Source of the DNA: Acidobacteriota bacterium
GTDB lineage: Bacteria; Acidobacteriota; Thermoanaerobaculia; Multivoradales; Multivoraceae
Assembly: GCA_026707325.1 (NCBI GenBank)
Contig: JAPOXA010000062.1
Location: forward strand, 31,667 to 95,666
Length of the DNA: 64,000 nt
Reading direction: 5' to 3'
The translations under genes and the position numbers were made by a program. Each line of letters starts with the position of its first letter. The first letter of the stretch is position 1. The notes beneath the pieces were generated by a model. It worked only from the letters and a program-made list of their open reading frames with translations. It did no database searches and was not told the DNA's origin. This document shows, in pieces, positions 48,444 to 56,937 of this stretch.

Positions 48444-50222
48444 CTAGGTGAGCGGCCAGAACACGGGGATCAGCCACACCGACAGAACGCAGAAGACGAT
48501 CTTGAGCGGCGCACCGAACTTCACGTAGTCCATGAAACGGTAGCCGCCGGGTCCGAAGACCATCGCGTTGGTCTGGTAGCCCATCGGGGTCAGGAAGCTG
48601 GCAGAGGCGGCGAAGGCGACGGTCATCATGAATGGCTTCGGTTCCAGGCCCATCGACGCGGCGGCGGTGCCCGCGATCGGCACCATGAGCACCGCGGTCG
48701 AGTTGTTCGAGACGATCTCCGAGAGCAGGGCCGTCGCCAGGTAGACCAGCGCGATGACCGCCCAGGGTCCGTAGTCGGCGCCGGCATTCGCGATCGTCTC
48801 TCCGATCATCGCCGCGAGGCCGGTCTTCTCCATCGCGATCCCCATCGGCAGGATGCCGACGAGCAGGAAGATGACGGTCCAGTTGATCGCCTCGTACGCC
48901 TGCTGCACCGAGATGCCGCCGAAGACGATGAGCGCCACGGCGCCCAGAATCGAGGCCTTCAGAATCGAGGTGACTCCGGTGGCCGCGACGATGACGACGA
49001 TCGGGATGATCACCACGGCGAGCCACCAGCGCCGCGGGATGACCAGGCGCAGCTTGACGTCCTGCTGCAGCGGTATGAAGTCCTCCGTCTCGTAAAGGGC
49101 TTCGATCCGGGACCGGGGGCCGAAGACGAGCAGCGTGTCCCAGTTGTGGAGGGCGATGTGGGCCAGCTTCTCGCGGATCGGCTCGCCGGTGCGGTTGAGT
49201 GCCAGCACAAAGCAGCCGAAGCGGCGCCGGAAGTCCAGGTCGCGAATGGTCGAGCCGGTGAGCCGGGAGACCGGCGAGAGCTGGATCTCCGCCATGATGT
49301 TGTTCTGGTCCGAGAGATCGCGGTCGCCGATCTTCGTTTCCGTGCGAAGGCGCAGGCCGTAGTGGTCCCGGAAGCTGACGATGTCGTCCATCAGGCCCTC
49401 GACGATCAGGATGTCGCCGCCCTGCATGGGCGTGGCGCGGAGCTCGACGGCGATCCGTTCCTCGCCGCGCAGAATCTCGAGCACCGTGAGGCGGAAACGC
49501 TCGTTGATGTGCGCGTCGACCACGTTGTTGCCGACGAGGGAACTCCCTTCGGGCACCTGGACCTCGGTCAGGAACGAAGACAGTTGGTACTTGGTGGTCA
49601 GGTCGGAGGCGCCGGCGCGATCCGGGAGGCGCCGCATCGGCACGAAGACGATGTAGGCGAAGCCGACGACGAGGAGGATCAGTCCGAGCGCCAGGAACTC
49701 GAACATGGTGAAGGCTCCGAAGCCGTACTCCGCCGACATGGAGGCGACCAGCAGGTTCGTCGACGTGCCGATCAGGGTGCAGGTGCCGCCGATGATCGAG
49801 AGGTAGGAGAGGGGGAGAAGGATCCGCGAAGGCGACACGCCGTAGTGCTTCCCGATCTGGATGCCGACCGGCATCAGGATCGCCAGCGCGGCGGTGTTGT
49901 TGATGAAGGCCGAGAGCACGCCGCAGACCAGGATCAGGGCGATCGCGGCGGCCCAGTGGGTGCTGCCGGAGAGTTGCGCGAGCTTCTGGCCGAAGCGGTC
50001 GATCAAGCCCGTGTGGGTCAGCCCGTAGCTCAGGATGAACATCATCATCACCGTGATGACGGCGTCGTTGCTGAAGCCGCGGATCGCCTCCTGGGGCGTC
50101 ACCAGACCGAACAGGAGCAGCAGCCCCAGGCTCGAGAGGGCGACGGCGTCGATCCGCAGCCATTCGAAGCTGAAGGCCAGGAACGTGAAGACGATGACGG
50201 CGACGAGGATCCAGATGTTCAT
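48444..50222 (-). CDS. SLC13-family transporter with two TrkA-C (RCK_C) domains
   Basis: A 592-residue inner-membrane carrier of the divalent anion:sodium symporter type. N-terminal helices cover about 1-200, with the conserved hairpin motif 'VLSAFINNTAALAILMPVGI' near 103 and 'LSIIGGTCTLIGTSTNLLVA' near 143. A cytoplasmic insert of about 210-385 carries two TrkA-C domains ('SLVGNNVVDAHINERFRLTV', 'LTGSTIRDLDFRRRFGCFV'). The second membrane half contains 'SEIVSNNSTAVLMVPIAGTA' near 510, the mirror-image substrate hairpin. RCK_C inserts suggest nucleotide or ligand regulation. The anion (sulfate, dicarboxylate) is undetermined. Confidence 0.88.
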   Translation of the reverse strand: MNIWILVAVIVFTFLAFSFEWLRIDAVALSSLGLLLLFGLVTPQEAIRGFSNDAVITVMMMFILSYGLTHTGLIDRFGQKLAQLSGSTHWAAAIALILVCGVLSAFINNTAALAILMPVGIQIGKHYGVSPSRILLPLSYLSIIGGTCTLIGTSTNLLVASMSAEYGFGAFTMFEFLALGLILLVVGFAYIVFVPMRRLPDRAGASDLTTKYQLSSFLTEVQVPEGSSLVGNNVVDAHINERFRLTVLEILRGEERIAVELRATPMQGGDILIVEGLMDDIVSFRDHYGLRLRTETKIGDRDLSDQNNIMAEIQLSPVSRLTGSTIRDLDFRRRFGCFVLALNRTGEPIREKLAHIALHNWDTLLVFGPRSRIEALYETEDFIPLQQDVKLRLVIPRRWWLAVVIIPIVVIVAATGVTSILKASILGAVALIVFGGISVQQAYEAINWTVIFLLVGILPMGIAMEKTGLAAMIGETIANAGADYGPWAVIALVYLATALLSEIVSNNSTAVLMVPIAGTAAASMGLEPKPFMMTVAFAASASFLTPMGYQTNAMVFGPGGYRFMDYVKFGAPLKIVFCVLSVWLIPVFWPLT

Positions 50223-50237
50223 CGGCGGTTCCGGCGC

Positions 50238-51071
50238 TCAGCCGACCGGCAGTCGGCGGTGCGACGCGACCGGCATCGAGCGCCGGACCTCGGCGACGCG
50301 CCGGCGGTCGATCTCCGCGATCGCGATGCCGGGTCCGTCTCCGGCATCGGCGAGGACGTGGCCCCACGGGTCGATGATCACCGAGTGGCCGTAGCTGTGT
50401 CGTAGCCCGCGGTCGTCGTGGCGGCCGGTCTGAGCGGCGGCCAGCACGTAGCACTGGGTCTCGATCGCCCGGGCGCGCAGCAGCGGGAACCAGTGGTCCT
50501 TGCCGGTCATCAGGGTGAAGGCCGAGGGAATGGTCAGGACCTCCGCGCCTTCTCGGGCGAGCTTCAGGTAGAGCTCGGGGAAGCGCATGTCGTAGCAGAT
50601 CGTGAGTCCGAGACGCGCGAGCGGCGTGTCGACGGTCACGATGTCCTCACCGGGCACGGCCGTCTTCGACTCCAGGAACCGGACCTCCGGGGAGACGTCG
50701 ACGTCGAAGAGGTGGATCTTGCGGTAGGTGGCGACCATCTCCCCCCGCGGGTCGAACAGGACGCTGGTGTTGTAGCAGCGTTCGCTCTCGTCCGGCGCCT
50801 GCTCGTTGTAGGAGCCGAGCAGGAGGTAGATGCCGCGGTCCCGGGCCAGGGCTGCGAAGCGGGCGCAAGTGGCGCCGGATGTCGGCTCAGCCAGCTTGAC
50901 TTTCTCCTTGTGCGGCCCGAGGTAGTTCGTGTTCTCGGGCGTGGAGACGAAGGTCGCTCCCCGATCCGCCGCGGTCTCGATCCAGTGCCGGGCGGTCTCC
51001 CAGTTGGCCTGCTCGTCCGAGGTGGAACCCATCTGGACCACGGCGGCAAGGTAGGTCGAGGTGTCGTTCAT
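50238..51071 (-). CDS. Carbon-nitrogen hydrolase (nitrilase superfamily, Nit-like amidase)
   Basis: A 277-residue cytoplasmic amidase. The Glu-Lys-Cys triad is visible: Glu in 'ATFVSTPENTNYLGPHKEK' near 46, Lys in 'MVATYRKIHLFDVDVSPE' near 117, and Cys in 'LGLTICYDMRFPELYLKLA' near 158. 'LMTGKDHWFPLLRARAIETQ' and 'RHSYGHSVIIDPWGHVLADA' complete the pattern of the Nit1/Nit2 branch, which hydrolyses deaminated glutathione. That substrate is a guess from the branch. It lies 15 bp upstream of the transporter on the same strand, so they may be co-transcribed. Confidence 0.88.
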   Translation of the reverse strand: MNDTSTYLAAVVQMGSTSDEQANWETARHWIETAADRGATFVSTPENTNYLGPHKEKVKLAEPTSGATCARFAALARDRGIYLLLGSYNEQAPDESERCYNTSVLFDPRGEMVATYRKIHLFDVDVSPEVRFLESKTAVPGEDIVTVDTPLARLGLTICYDMRFPELYLKLAREGAEVLTIPSAFTLMTGKDHWFPLLRARAIETQCYVLAAAQTGRHDDRGLRHSYGHSVIIDPWGHVLADAGDGPGIAIAEIDRRRVAEVRRSMPVASHRRLPVG

Positions 51072-51142
51072 TCTGGTTGCGTCCCTCTCGCCGGGAGCTT
51101 ACCGCTGGACAGGTGTGCTAAGCTCGCCCGCACCCATAAACG

Positions 51143-51170
51143 GGAGGTCCTCCACAACAGGAGGTCCTCC
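51143..51170 (+). promoter_or_regulatory. Tandem GGAGGTCCTCC elements that include the ribosome binding site
   Basis: The same 11-mer occurs at 51143-51153 and 51160-51170, separated by ACAACA. Each carries GGAGG and its complement CCTCC, so the copies can pair with each other or fold alone. The second GGAGG is the Shine-Dalgarno sequence, eight bases before the ATG at 51173. TAAGCT at 51119-51124 is a possible -10. Confidence 0.6.
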
Positions 51171-51172
51171 TA

Positions 51173-51571
51173 ATGAGGAAAGACAGCTGGTTCCGCGGGC
51201 CGCTTCTGAGCGTGCTCTTCTTTGGCCTGTTGCCAGGTCCCGGTGGTGGCTTAGACACGGGTGAATCGGCGGCCTTCGCTTCCCCGTGGGGCGGCGTGTC
51301 TACTCCGGAGTCGTGCGCACAGAACGGCGGCTACTGGAAGTACACTGGGTACCCGCACGAGAAGCCGACCGGCTACGAAGCAGCCGGTTACTGCCAGTCG
51401 CACAGCGAGTACTGCGAGGAGTACTCGAACGACTTACTCGCCATGGGTGGTTCCGCTGGCGTAGCTGGCAGCAGCCACAGGTACATGGGAATGTTCATGG
51501 CCGCTCTTATGGCGCTGTTCGTTCTCGACTATCTCAACGAGTGCACAGGAGACAACGCGCCCGGATCGTGA
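51173..51571 (+). CDS. Small exported or membrane protein, unknown
   Basis: A 132-residue ORF with a strong ribosome site. The N-terminus ('FRGPLLSVLFFGLLPGPGGG') looks like a signal peptide. The middle is Tyr/Gly/Ser-rich with three cysteines ('PESCAQNGGYWKYTGYPHEK', 'AGYCQSHSEYCEEY'). A second hydrophobic segment, 'MGMFMAALMALFVLDYL' (about 102-120), precedes a final Cys. The mature part probably lies in the periplasm, tethered at its C-terminal helix. No family is recognised. The tandem GGAGGTCCTCC elements hint at translational control. Confidence 0.6.
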   Translation: MRKDSWFRGPLLSVLFFGLLPGPGGGLDTGESAAFASPWGGVSTPESCAQNGGYWKYTGYPHEKPTGYEAAGYCQSHSEYCEEYSNDLLAMGGSAGVAGSSHRYMGMFMAALMALFVLDYLNECTGDNAPGS

Positions 51572-52094
51572 CCATCCACCCGGACCGCTCTGCCCTGACT
51601 CGACCTCGACGCTTCGTGTGTTTCCTGGAGGCTCTGCGAGCCTAAAGGGAGGCTGAAGAAGGTAGTTCCTGAGAGGCTTGCCGGATCAGGACAGAGGCGA
51701 TTCTGGAGCGGCAGGCGGCGCGCCGGCGCCGTCTGCCGCTCAGAGTCATTCGCTCATGGCTCGTGGCGTGCGCAGATCTGCGCTGCAGGCTGGCGTGGTC
51801 TCTTGGTGTCGTTAGCGCTTCCTGATGCGGTCGCGCATCGCCTCACGACGACGTGCAGCCGGTGGATTCGAAGAGCGAGAACCGATTCTGAGAACGTCCA
51901 TTGGTACACTTCATGCCGTGCGCATGCAATCCAGACGCTGTTGTTCGCCTGGGACAGAGTCGTGACCGTTCTCTTGACTCCGAGACTGTGAGCGTGGAGA
52001 CCATGCCCGGGTGGGGCGTGCGAATCGAACGCGCTGATCGTCGGTGCAGGCACGATCAGCGCCAAGCTCGTTTCAACACCAATGTGGGTGGCTA
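51572..52094. other. Intergenic region with a strong hairpin
   Basis: About 520 bp with no ORF I can support. The frames on either strand (for example 51754-52065 on the minus strand) lack a ribosome site and resemble no family. The only clear structure is the hairpin at 51706-51741, listed separately. Confidence 0.5.
51706..51741. repeat. 16-pair hairpin
   Basis: The arms are 51706-51721 and 51726-51741 around a GCCG loop. They are complementary except one position, which pairs as G-U when transcribed from the + strand. No T-run follows. It may protect or end the transcript of the small exported gene, or be a REP-like element. Confidence 0.65.
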
Positions 52095-52277
52095 GTGGTT
52101 CCGCCGGAGATTGTCACGGTCATCATCGTCTTCGGCGTCTCGTTGGCGGTGTCGTGGACATGCCTCAAGCTCTTCCGACTACTCACTAAAGGGAAAGAGG
52201 GCAAGCCCAGGAAGCCACCGCGTGCCGGTGGCGAATCGGGGGGCCGGCGGCCTAGCGAACGAACCGGAAGTGGCTAG
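52095..52277 (+). CDS. Possible 60-residue membrane protein
   Basis: From a GTG at 52095 the frame gives 'VVPPEIVTVIIVFGVSLAVS' as a single transmembrane helix, then a basic tail ('KGKEGKPRKPPRAGG'). The layout fits a small inner-membrane protein with its tail in the cytoplasm. There is no strong ribosome site, and no family is recognised. The 146 bases after it, up to the GlmS-like gene, contain TAAGCT at 52409-52414, which may be that gene's -10 box. Confidence 0.35.
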   Translation: MVPPEIVTVIIVFGVSLAVSWTCLKLFRLLTKGKEGKPRKPPRAGGESGGRRPSERTGSG

Positions 52278-52423
52278 GAGTCTGGGCCAGCAACCACCCG
52301 ACCCGCCTGCCGAGACCGGGTCGCGTGACCGTCTCGCGGTCCAAATGACCGGGTGACTGTCCTGAGAGAGCGGTGCTGTTCGCCCCACGGGTGACCGACG
52401 TTCCGGGCTAAGCTTCGGGCCCC

Positions 52424-55400
52424 ATGTGCGGGATCGTCGCCATCCTGATGCGCCCCCACCCCGGACCGGCGATCGACTCGCGCGAGCTGCTGGAGGGCCT
52501 CGCGGCCGCCGGCCGTGCCGCGGAGGCCGCGGTTCGCGATAGCGGCCGCGCCGAGGCGCAGGAGCTGGCCTCGTCCCTTTCGGCCGCGGCCTCCGGACTG
52601 GCCGACTGGGACCGGCGCTTGCGGGCCCGGCCGGCTGTTCGATCCCTCGTGCGCGACGAATCGCTGCGGGCCGCGATCGCCGATGCCCTGGCGCCCTGCT
52701 CCGCGGCGGTGAGCCGGCTGGAAGTCAGCCTCGATGCCGGTGCCGCGCGCTTCGGCGATGCCGGCCTGGAGGCGGTGAATCGGGCCGCGGCGGCGTTGGC
52801 CGACGCCGAGTGGGCGATCCGCCGCGACCGGCTACGGACCGCTGCCGAAGTGAGTGGGCTGGCGCCGGCCGGCGCCGGCGACGCCGGGCTCGACGTCCTC
52901 ATCGCCGTCCAGCAGGCCTTCTCCTCGCTCGACCGGCTCGAGATCCGCGGCCGCGACTCGGCCGGGCTGTTCCTGCTGCTCTCGCGGCACGGCCTGGACC
53001 CCGACGATCCAGCGGTCCGGTCCGAACTCGATTACCGGGCCGGGGATCCGTTGTTCGCTCATCGCGCGGTGAACGTGGGCGGGGGACGGATCGGCCTGGT
53101 CTACAAGTGCGCGGAGGAGATCGGCGAACTGGGCGACAACGTCCGTTTGCTGCGCGCCGCGGTCGCTTCCGATCCCTTGCTGGCGGCGGCGCTCGAGAGT
53201 CCGGATGTTGAAGCGACTGTGCTCGCGCACACGCGCTGGGCGAGCGTCGGCCGGATCAACGAGGCGAACGCGCATCCCCTGAACGAGGCGGAGGCCGGGG
53301 CCGGCCACGCCGAAGGCCATGGGCCGCCCCAGGTGATCGCCGCGATCAACGGCGACATCGACAACCACGCCGACCTGGCGGTGCTGGAGAACCTGGAAGT
53401 CGACTCCCGCATCACCACGGACGCGAAGGTGATGCCGGTTCTCATGTCGCGCCGGCTGGCCGGCGGCGACGCGCCCTTCGACGCCTTCCGCGGCACGGTG
53501 GCCGCGTTCGAGGGTTCGCTCGCCCTTGGCGCGCTCGCCTGGGACGACCCGTCGCGGCTCTGCCTGGCGATCCAGGGCAGCGGCCAGGGCCTCTACGTCG
53601 GGCTGGCGGATCACGCCTTCCTGGTGGCCAGCGAGCCCTACGGCCTGGTCGAGGAGACGTCTACCTGGCTGCGCCTGGAGGGCGAGGCGGAGCCGGACCG
53701 CGCCGGCGCCGGTTGGGGCCAGATCGCCGTGCTCGACGCTGCTCGCGCCGGCGAGCTGGAGGGCATCGAACGGTACTCGGCCGGAGGCTCGCCGCTGCCG
53801 GTGGCGCCGGAAGAGCTCGACCGCGCCCAGATCACGACCCGCGACATCGACCGGGGTGAGTTCCCGCACTTCCTGCTCAAGGAGATCAGCGAGGCGCCGC
53901 GTTCCGTGCGCAACACGCTGCGCGGCAAGCTGCGCGAGGACGCGACCGGGCGTCTGCGGGTTTCGGTCGGTGAGCGTGCGCTGCCGGAAACGGTTGCGGG
54001 CGGCCTGCGGGAGGGGACGGTCGCGCGCATTGTCGTGACCGGCCAGGGCACCGCCGCCGTCGCCGGTCAGGGCATCGCCGCGGCGATCGAGGGACGCCTG
54101 CGCGAGCGGGGCCTCAGCAGTCCGCGGGTCGACGCGATGCCGGCCACCGAGCTCTCGGGCTTCCACCTGGTGCCTGACATGCACGACACCGTGGTCGTCG
54201 CCGTCAGCCAGTCCGGCACGACGACGGACACGCTGCGCACGGTCAACCTGGCGCAGCGCCGGGGCGCCTGCGCGATCGCGATCGTGAACCGCCGCAACTC
54301 CGACCTGGCGGAGCGGGCGGACGGCGTGCTCTACACCTCCGACGGGCGGGACGTCGAGATGAGCGTCGCGTCGACCAAGGCCTTCTACTCCCAGATCGCG
54401 GCGGGGATGCTGCTCGCCGTGGCGATCGCCGACCAGGTCGCGGGCGGGCCGGACGAACGCCCCGCCGCCGATCGCCTCCTGCGGGAACTGCGGAACCTGC
54501 CCGACGCGATGGAGCGCACCCTGACCCTGCGGCCCACGATCGCCGCCGCCGCAAGCGAGTACGCGCCCCGATTGCGCGACTGGTCGGTCGTCGGCAACGG
54601 TCTCGACCGCATCGCCGCGGAGGAGATCCGGATCAAGCTCTCCGAGCTCTGCTACAAGGCGATCGCCTGCGATGCGACCGAGGACAAGAAGCACATCGAC
54701 CTGTCGTCCGAGCCCTTCATCCTGGTCTGCGCGACCGGGGTCCAGGGCTCGACGGCGGCCGACACCCGGAAGGAGATCGACGTCTACCGCGCCCACCGCG
54801 CGACCCCGATCGTCATCGCCTCCAAAGGCGCGGCGTTCCCGTCCGCGGCGGCGGCGATCGAAGTGCCGGAGGTTCCGCCCGAACTGTCCTTCGTGCTGGC
54901 GACCGTCGTCGGCCACCTGTTCGGCTACTACGCGGCCCTCGCCATCGACGACCTCGCCATGCCGCTGCGGGCGATCCGCACGGCGGTGGACGACGTCGCC
55001 GGAAACGGCACGGCGCGGCTGGTGGCTCGACTGCGCGAGATCGCCGGCGCCGAGATCGACGCTGTCCGCGAAAGCCTGGCCGGCGGCGGGTACGACGGCA
55101 ATCTGCACGTCGGCCGGGCGGTGCGGCTGGCGATGGCGCTCGACGGACTGGCTGGTGCAGACGACGGAGATGCCGCGACCGCGTTGGCGCGGTTGCGAAA
55201 CGCGCTCACTCCGGCGATCGACGACCTCACCCGGCACATCGACACGATCAAGCACCAGGCGAAGACGGTCACCGTGGGCATCTCGCGTCACGACCAGACG
55301 CTGGGCCGGATGTCCCTCGAAGCGGCGCTCCGTCAGGCCGGTTCGCCGGAGGAGTCGATCTCGGCCGAGGACCGCCGGGCGATGAACGCGCTCGATCCCT

Positions 55401-55894
55401 TCGTCGACCAGGTTCTCGGCTACGTCCGCTACCAGCTCTGGCATCGAGGCGAGGGCCCGGCGCCGGGTGACGCCGCCACCATCCGCGTCCTGCGCGCCGG
55501 CGGCCTGTGTCGCGATCTTCAGTCGCGGACGGTGCGGGAACCGCTGCTCAAGGGCACGAAGTACGCGGTGGCGGTCGAGGGCCGGTTGCTGGCGGCGCGT
55601 GGCCGTACGGATGGCCGGGTGTTCATCGGCGTGCCGGAATGGAACGGCGACGAGGTCTCGGCGCTGAACCTGATTCACGTGCGCTTCCAGGAGCGCGCGC
55701 CGGCACCCGAGTTGCGCCGCCTGCTCTCCGGCTACCGGGAGCGTTACGCTGGTCTACGCGACCAGGTGCTCAAGAGGGCGCCCGACTTCGACGACCGGCT
55801 GCTCGCCGAGCTCCCCGTCGAGGACCTGTTGATCGACCCGGTGGCCCAGCTCGCGGAGCGCTGGCGGAGCACCCCTCCCGGGGGCGTCTCGTGA
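52424..55894 (+). CDS. Very large GlmS-like protein (glutaminase plus SIS domains)
   Basis: A 1156-residue protein related to glucosamine-6-phosphate synthase. It begins MCGIVAIL, giving the N-terminal Cys2 nucleophile, but a helical Ala/Arg-rich insertion of about 150 residues follows before the glutaminase resumes at 'SLDRLEIRGRDSAGLFLLL' near 168. 'AHTRWASVGRINEANAHPL' near 266 and 'INGDIDNHADL' near 308 are the usual glutamine-site blocks. SIS domain 1 spans about 520-680 ('VVAVSQSGTTTDTLRTVN' near 588; 'SVASTKAFYSQIAAG'), SIS 2 about 710-850. About 300 further residues are unlike standard GlmS, which is near 610 in total. It is coupled to the epimerase by GTGA. Confidence 0.82.
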   Translation: MCGIVAILMRPHPGPAIDSRELLEGLAAAGRAAEAAVRDSGRAEAQELASSLSAAASGLADWDRRLRARPAVRSLVRDESLRAAIADALAPCSAAVSRLEVSLDAGAARFGDAGLEAVNRAAAALADAEWAIRRDRLRTAAEVSGLAPAGAGDAGLDVLIAVQQAFSSLDRLEIRGRDSAGLFLLLSRHGLDPDDPAVRSELDYRAGDPLFAHRAVNVGGGRIGLVYKCAEEIGELGDNVRLLRAAVASDPLLAAALESPDVEATVLAHTRWASVGRINEANAHPLNEAEAGAGHAEGHGPPQVIAAINGDIDNHADLAVLENLEVDSRITTDAKVMPVLMSRRLAGGDAPFDAFRGTVAAFEGSLALGALAWDDPSRLCLAIQGSGQGLYVGLADHAFLVASEPYGLVEETSTWLRLEGEAEPDRAGAGWGQIAVLDAARAGELEGIERYSAGGSPLPVAPEELDRAQITTRDIDRGEFPHFLLKEISEAPRSVRNTLRGKLREDATGRLRVSVGERALPETVAGGLREGTVARIVVTGQGTAAVAGQGIAAAIEGRLRERGLSSPRVDAMPATELSGFHLVPDMHDTVVVAVSQSGTTTDTLRTVNLAQRRGACAIAIVNRRNSDLAERADGVLYTSDGRDVEMSVASTKAFYSQIAAGMLLAVAIADQVAGGPDERPAADRLLRELRNLPDAMERTLTLRPTIAAAASEYAPRLRDWSVVGNGLDRIAAEEIRIKLSELCYKAIACDATEDKKHIDLSSEPFILVCATGVQGSTAADTRKEIDVYRAHRATPIVIASKGAAFPSAAAAIEVPEVPPELSFVLATVVGHLFGYYAALAIDDLAMPLRAIRTAVDDVAGNGTARLVARLREIAGAEIDAVRESLAGGGYDGNLHVGRAVRLAMALDGLAGADDGDAATALARLRNALTPAIDDLTRHIDTIKHQAKTVTVGISRHDQTLGRMSLEAALRQAGSPEESISAEDRRAMNALDPFVDQVLGYVRYQLWHRGEGPAPGDAATIRVLRAGGLCRDLQSRTVREPLLKGTKYAVAVEGRLLAARGRTDGRVFIGVPEWNGDEVSALNLIHVRFQERAPAPELRRLLSGYRERYAGLRDQVLKRAPDFDDRLLAELPVEDLLIDPVAQLAERWRSTPPGGVS

Positions 55895-56862
55895 GGGTGC
55901 TGCTGACCGGCAGCGCCGGCTTCATCGGCTTCCACGTGGCCAGGGCCCTGCTCGAGCGCGGCGACGAGGTGATCGGCTACGACAACTTCAATCCGTACTA
56001 CGACCCGCAGCTCAAGGAGCGGCGCAACGCGATCCTCGAGGGGCAGCCCAACTTCCGGCTCGTGCGCGCCGACGTCGGCGACCGTCAGGCCCTGCAGGAT
56101 TCCTTCGACGATCTCGTCCGCGGCGTTTCCGGCACGGAGACCAGGGTCTGTCACCTCGCGGCCCAGGCCGGGGTGCGGCACTCGATCGATCATCCGAACC
56201 AGTTCGTGCGCGACAACGTGCAGGCCTTCACCTACGTCCTCGAACTGTGCCGCGACCTCGAAGTCGGCGGCCTGATCTACGCCTCGAGCAGCTCGGTCTA
56301 TGGCAACAGCACGCGCGAGCGGCTGAGCGAAACGGACAGCACGTCGTCACAGTGCTCGCTCTACGGCGCGACGAAGAAGATGAACGAGCTGCAGGCGTCC
56401 GTGTACCACCACCTCTACGGCATGCGCGTCACGGGTCTGCGTTTCTTCACGGTCTACGGCCCGTGGGGCCGGCCCGACATGGCGCTGTTTCTGTTCACCG
56501 GCGCCGTGCTCCGCGGCGAGCCGATGAACGTCTTCGGACACGGCCGGATGCACCGGGACTTCACCTACATCGACGACATCGTGACCGGCGTCGTCTCGGC
56601 GATCGACCGCAACCACGAGGACCTCGTCTGCAACCTCGCCGCCGGCCGCACCGAGGAACTGATGGAGTTCATCCGGCAGATCGAACTGGGTTGCGGTCGC
56701 GAGGGCGACAAGGAGTTCCTGCCGATGCAGCCCGGCGACGTCGTGCGGACCTCGGCCGACCTCACCCGCGCCAGGGAGTACCTCGGCTACGAGCCCACGA
56801 CCGCGATCGCCGACGGCATCCCCCGCTTCGTCGATTGGTACCGCGAGTACTACGGCCTCTAG
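55891..56862 (+). CDS. Nucleotide-sugar 4-epimerase (UDP-glucuronate epimerase-like SDR)
   Basis: A 323-residue extended SDR from a GTG overlapping the previous stop. The NAD loop is 'VLLTGSAGFIGFHVARALLE' near 4; 'GYDNFNPYYDPQLKERR' near 29 is typical of UDP-glucuronate 4-epimerases (CapI type). 'LAAQAGVRHSIDHPNQFV' near 90, Ser in 'LIYASSSSVYGNS' near 130 and YxxxK in 'SLYGATKKMNELQAS' near 154 complete the active site. 'TVYGPWGRPDMALFLFTGAV' near 189 continues the match. Coupling to the GlmS-like gene suggests both act on amino- or acidic-sugar precursors for surface glycans. Confidence 0.85.
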   Translation: MRVLLTGSAGFIGFHVARALLERGDEVIGYDNFNPYYDPQLKERRNAILEGQPNFRLVRADVGDRQALQDSFDDLVRGVSGTETRVCHLAAQAGVRHSIDHPNQFVRDNVQAFTYVLELCRDLEVGGLIYASSSSVYGNSTRERLSETDSTSSQCSLYGATKKMNELQASVYHHLYGMRVTGLRFFTVYGPWGRPDMALFLFTGAVLRGEPMNVFGHGRMHRDFTYIDDIVTGVVSAIDRNHEDLVCNLAAGRTEELMEFIRQIELGCGREGDKEFLPMQPGDVVRTSADLTRAREYLGYEPTTAIADGIPRFVDWYREYYGL

Positions 56863-56880
56863 CGTCACATACTGGGTGCG

Positions 56881-56917
56881 CCGGCGTCCCCGCCGGCATC
56901 CGGCGCGAGAGCGCCGG
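56881..56917. repeat. Two adjacent GC-rich hairpins between converging genes
   Basis: CCGGCG-TCCC-CGCCGG (56881-56896) and CCGGCGC-GAGA-GCGCCGG (56900-56917), both perfect. They lie in the 75-bp gap where the epimerase and the hydrolase converge. No T-run is present. REP-like repeats of this style and a factor-assisted bidirectional stop are both possible. Confidence 0.6.
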
Positions 56918-56937
56918 CTTCTGGACTTCTGCCGCGC

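Noticed and set aside
52832..55678. Open frame of 948 codons on minus opposite the GlmS-like gene
   Set aside because: Low-complexity Arg/Gly-rich product; the + strand carries clear glutaminase and SIS motifs.
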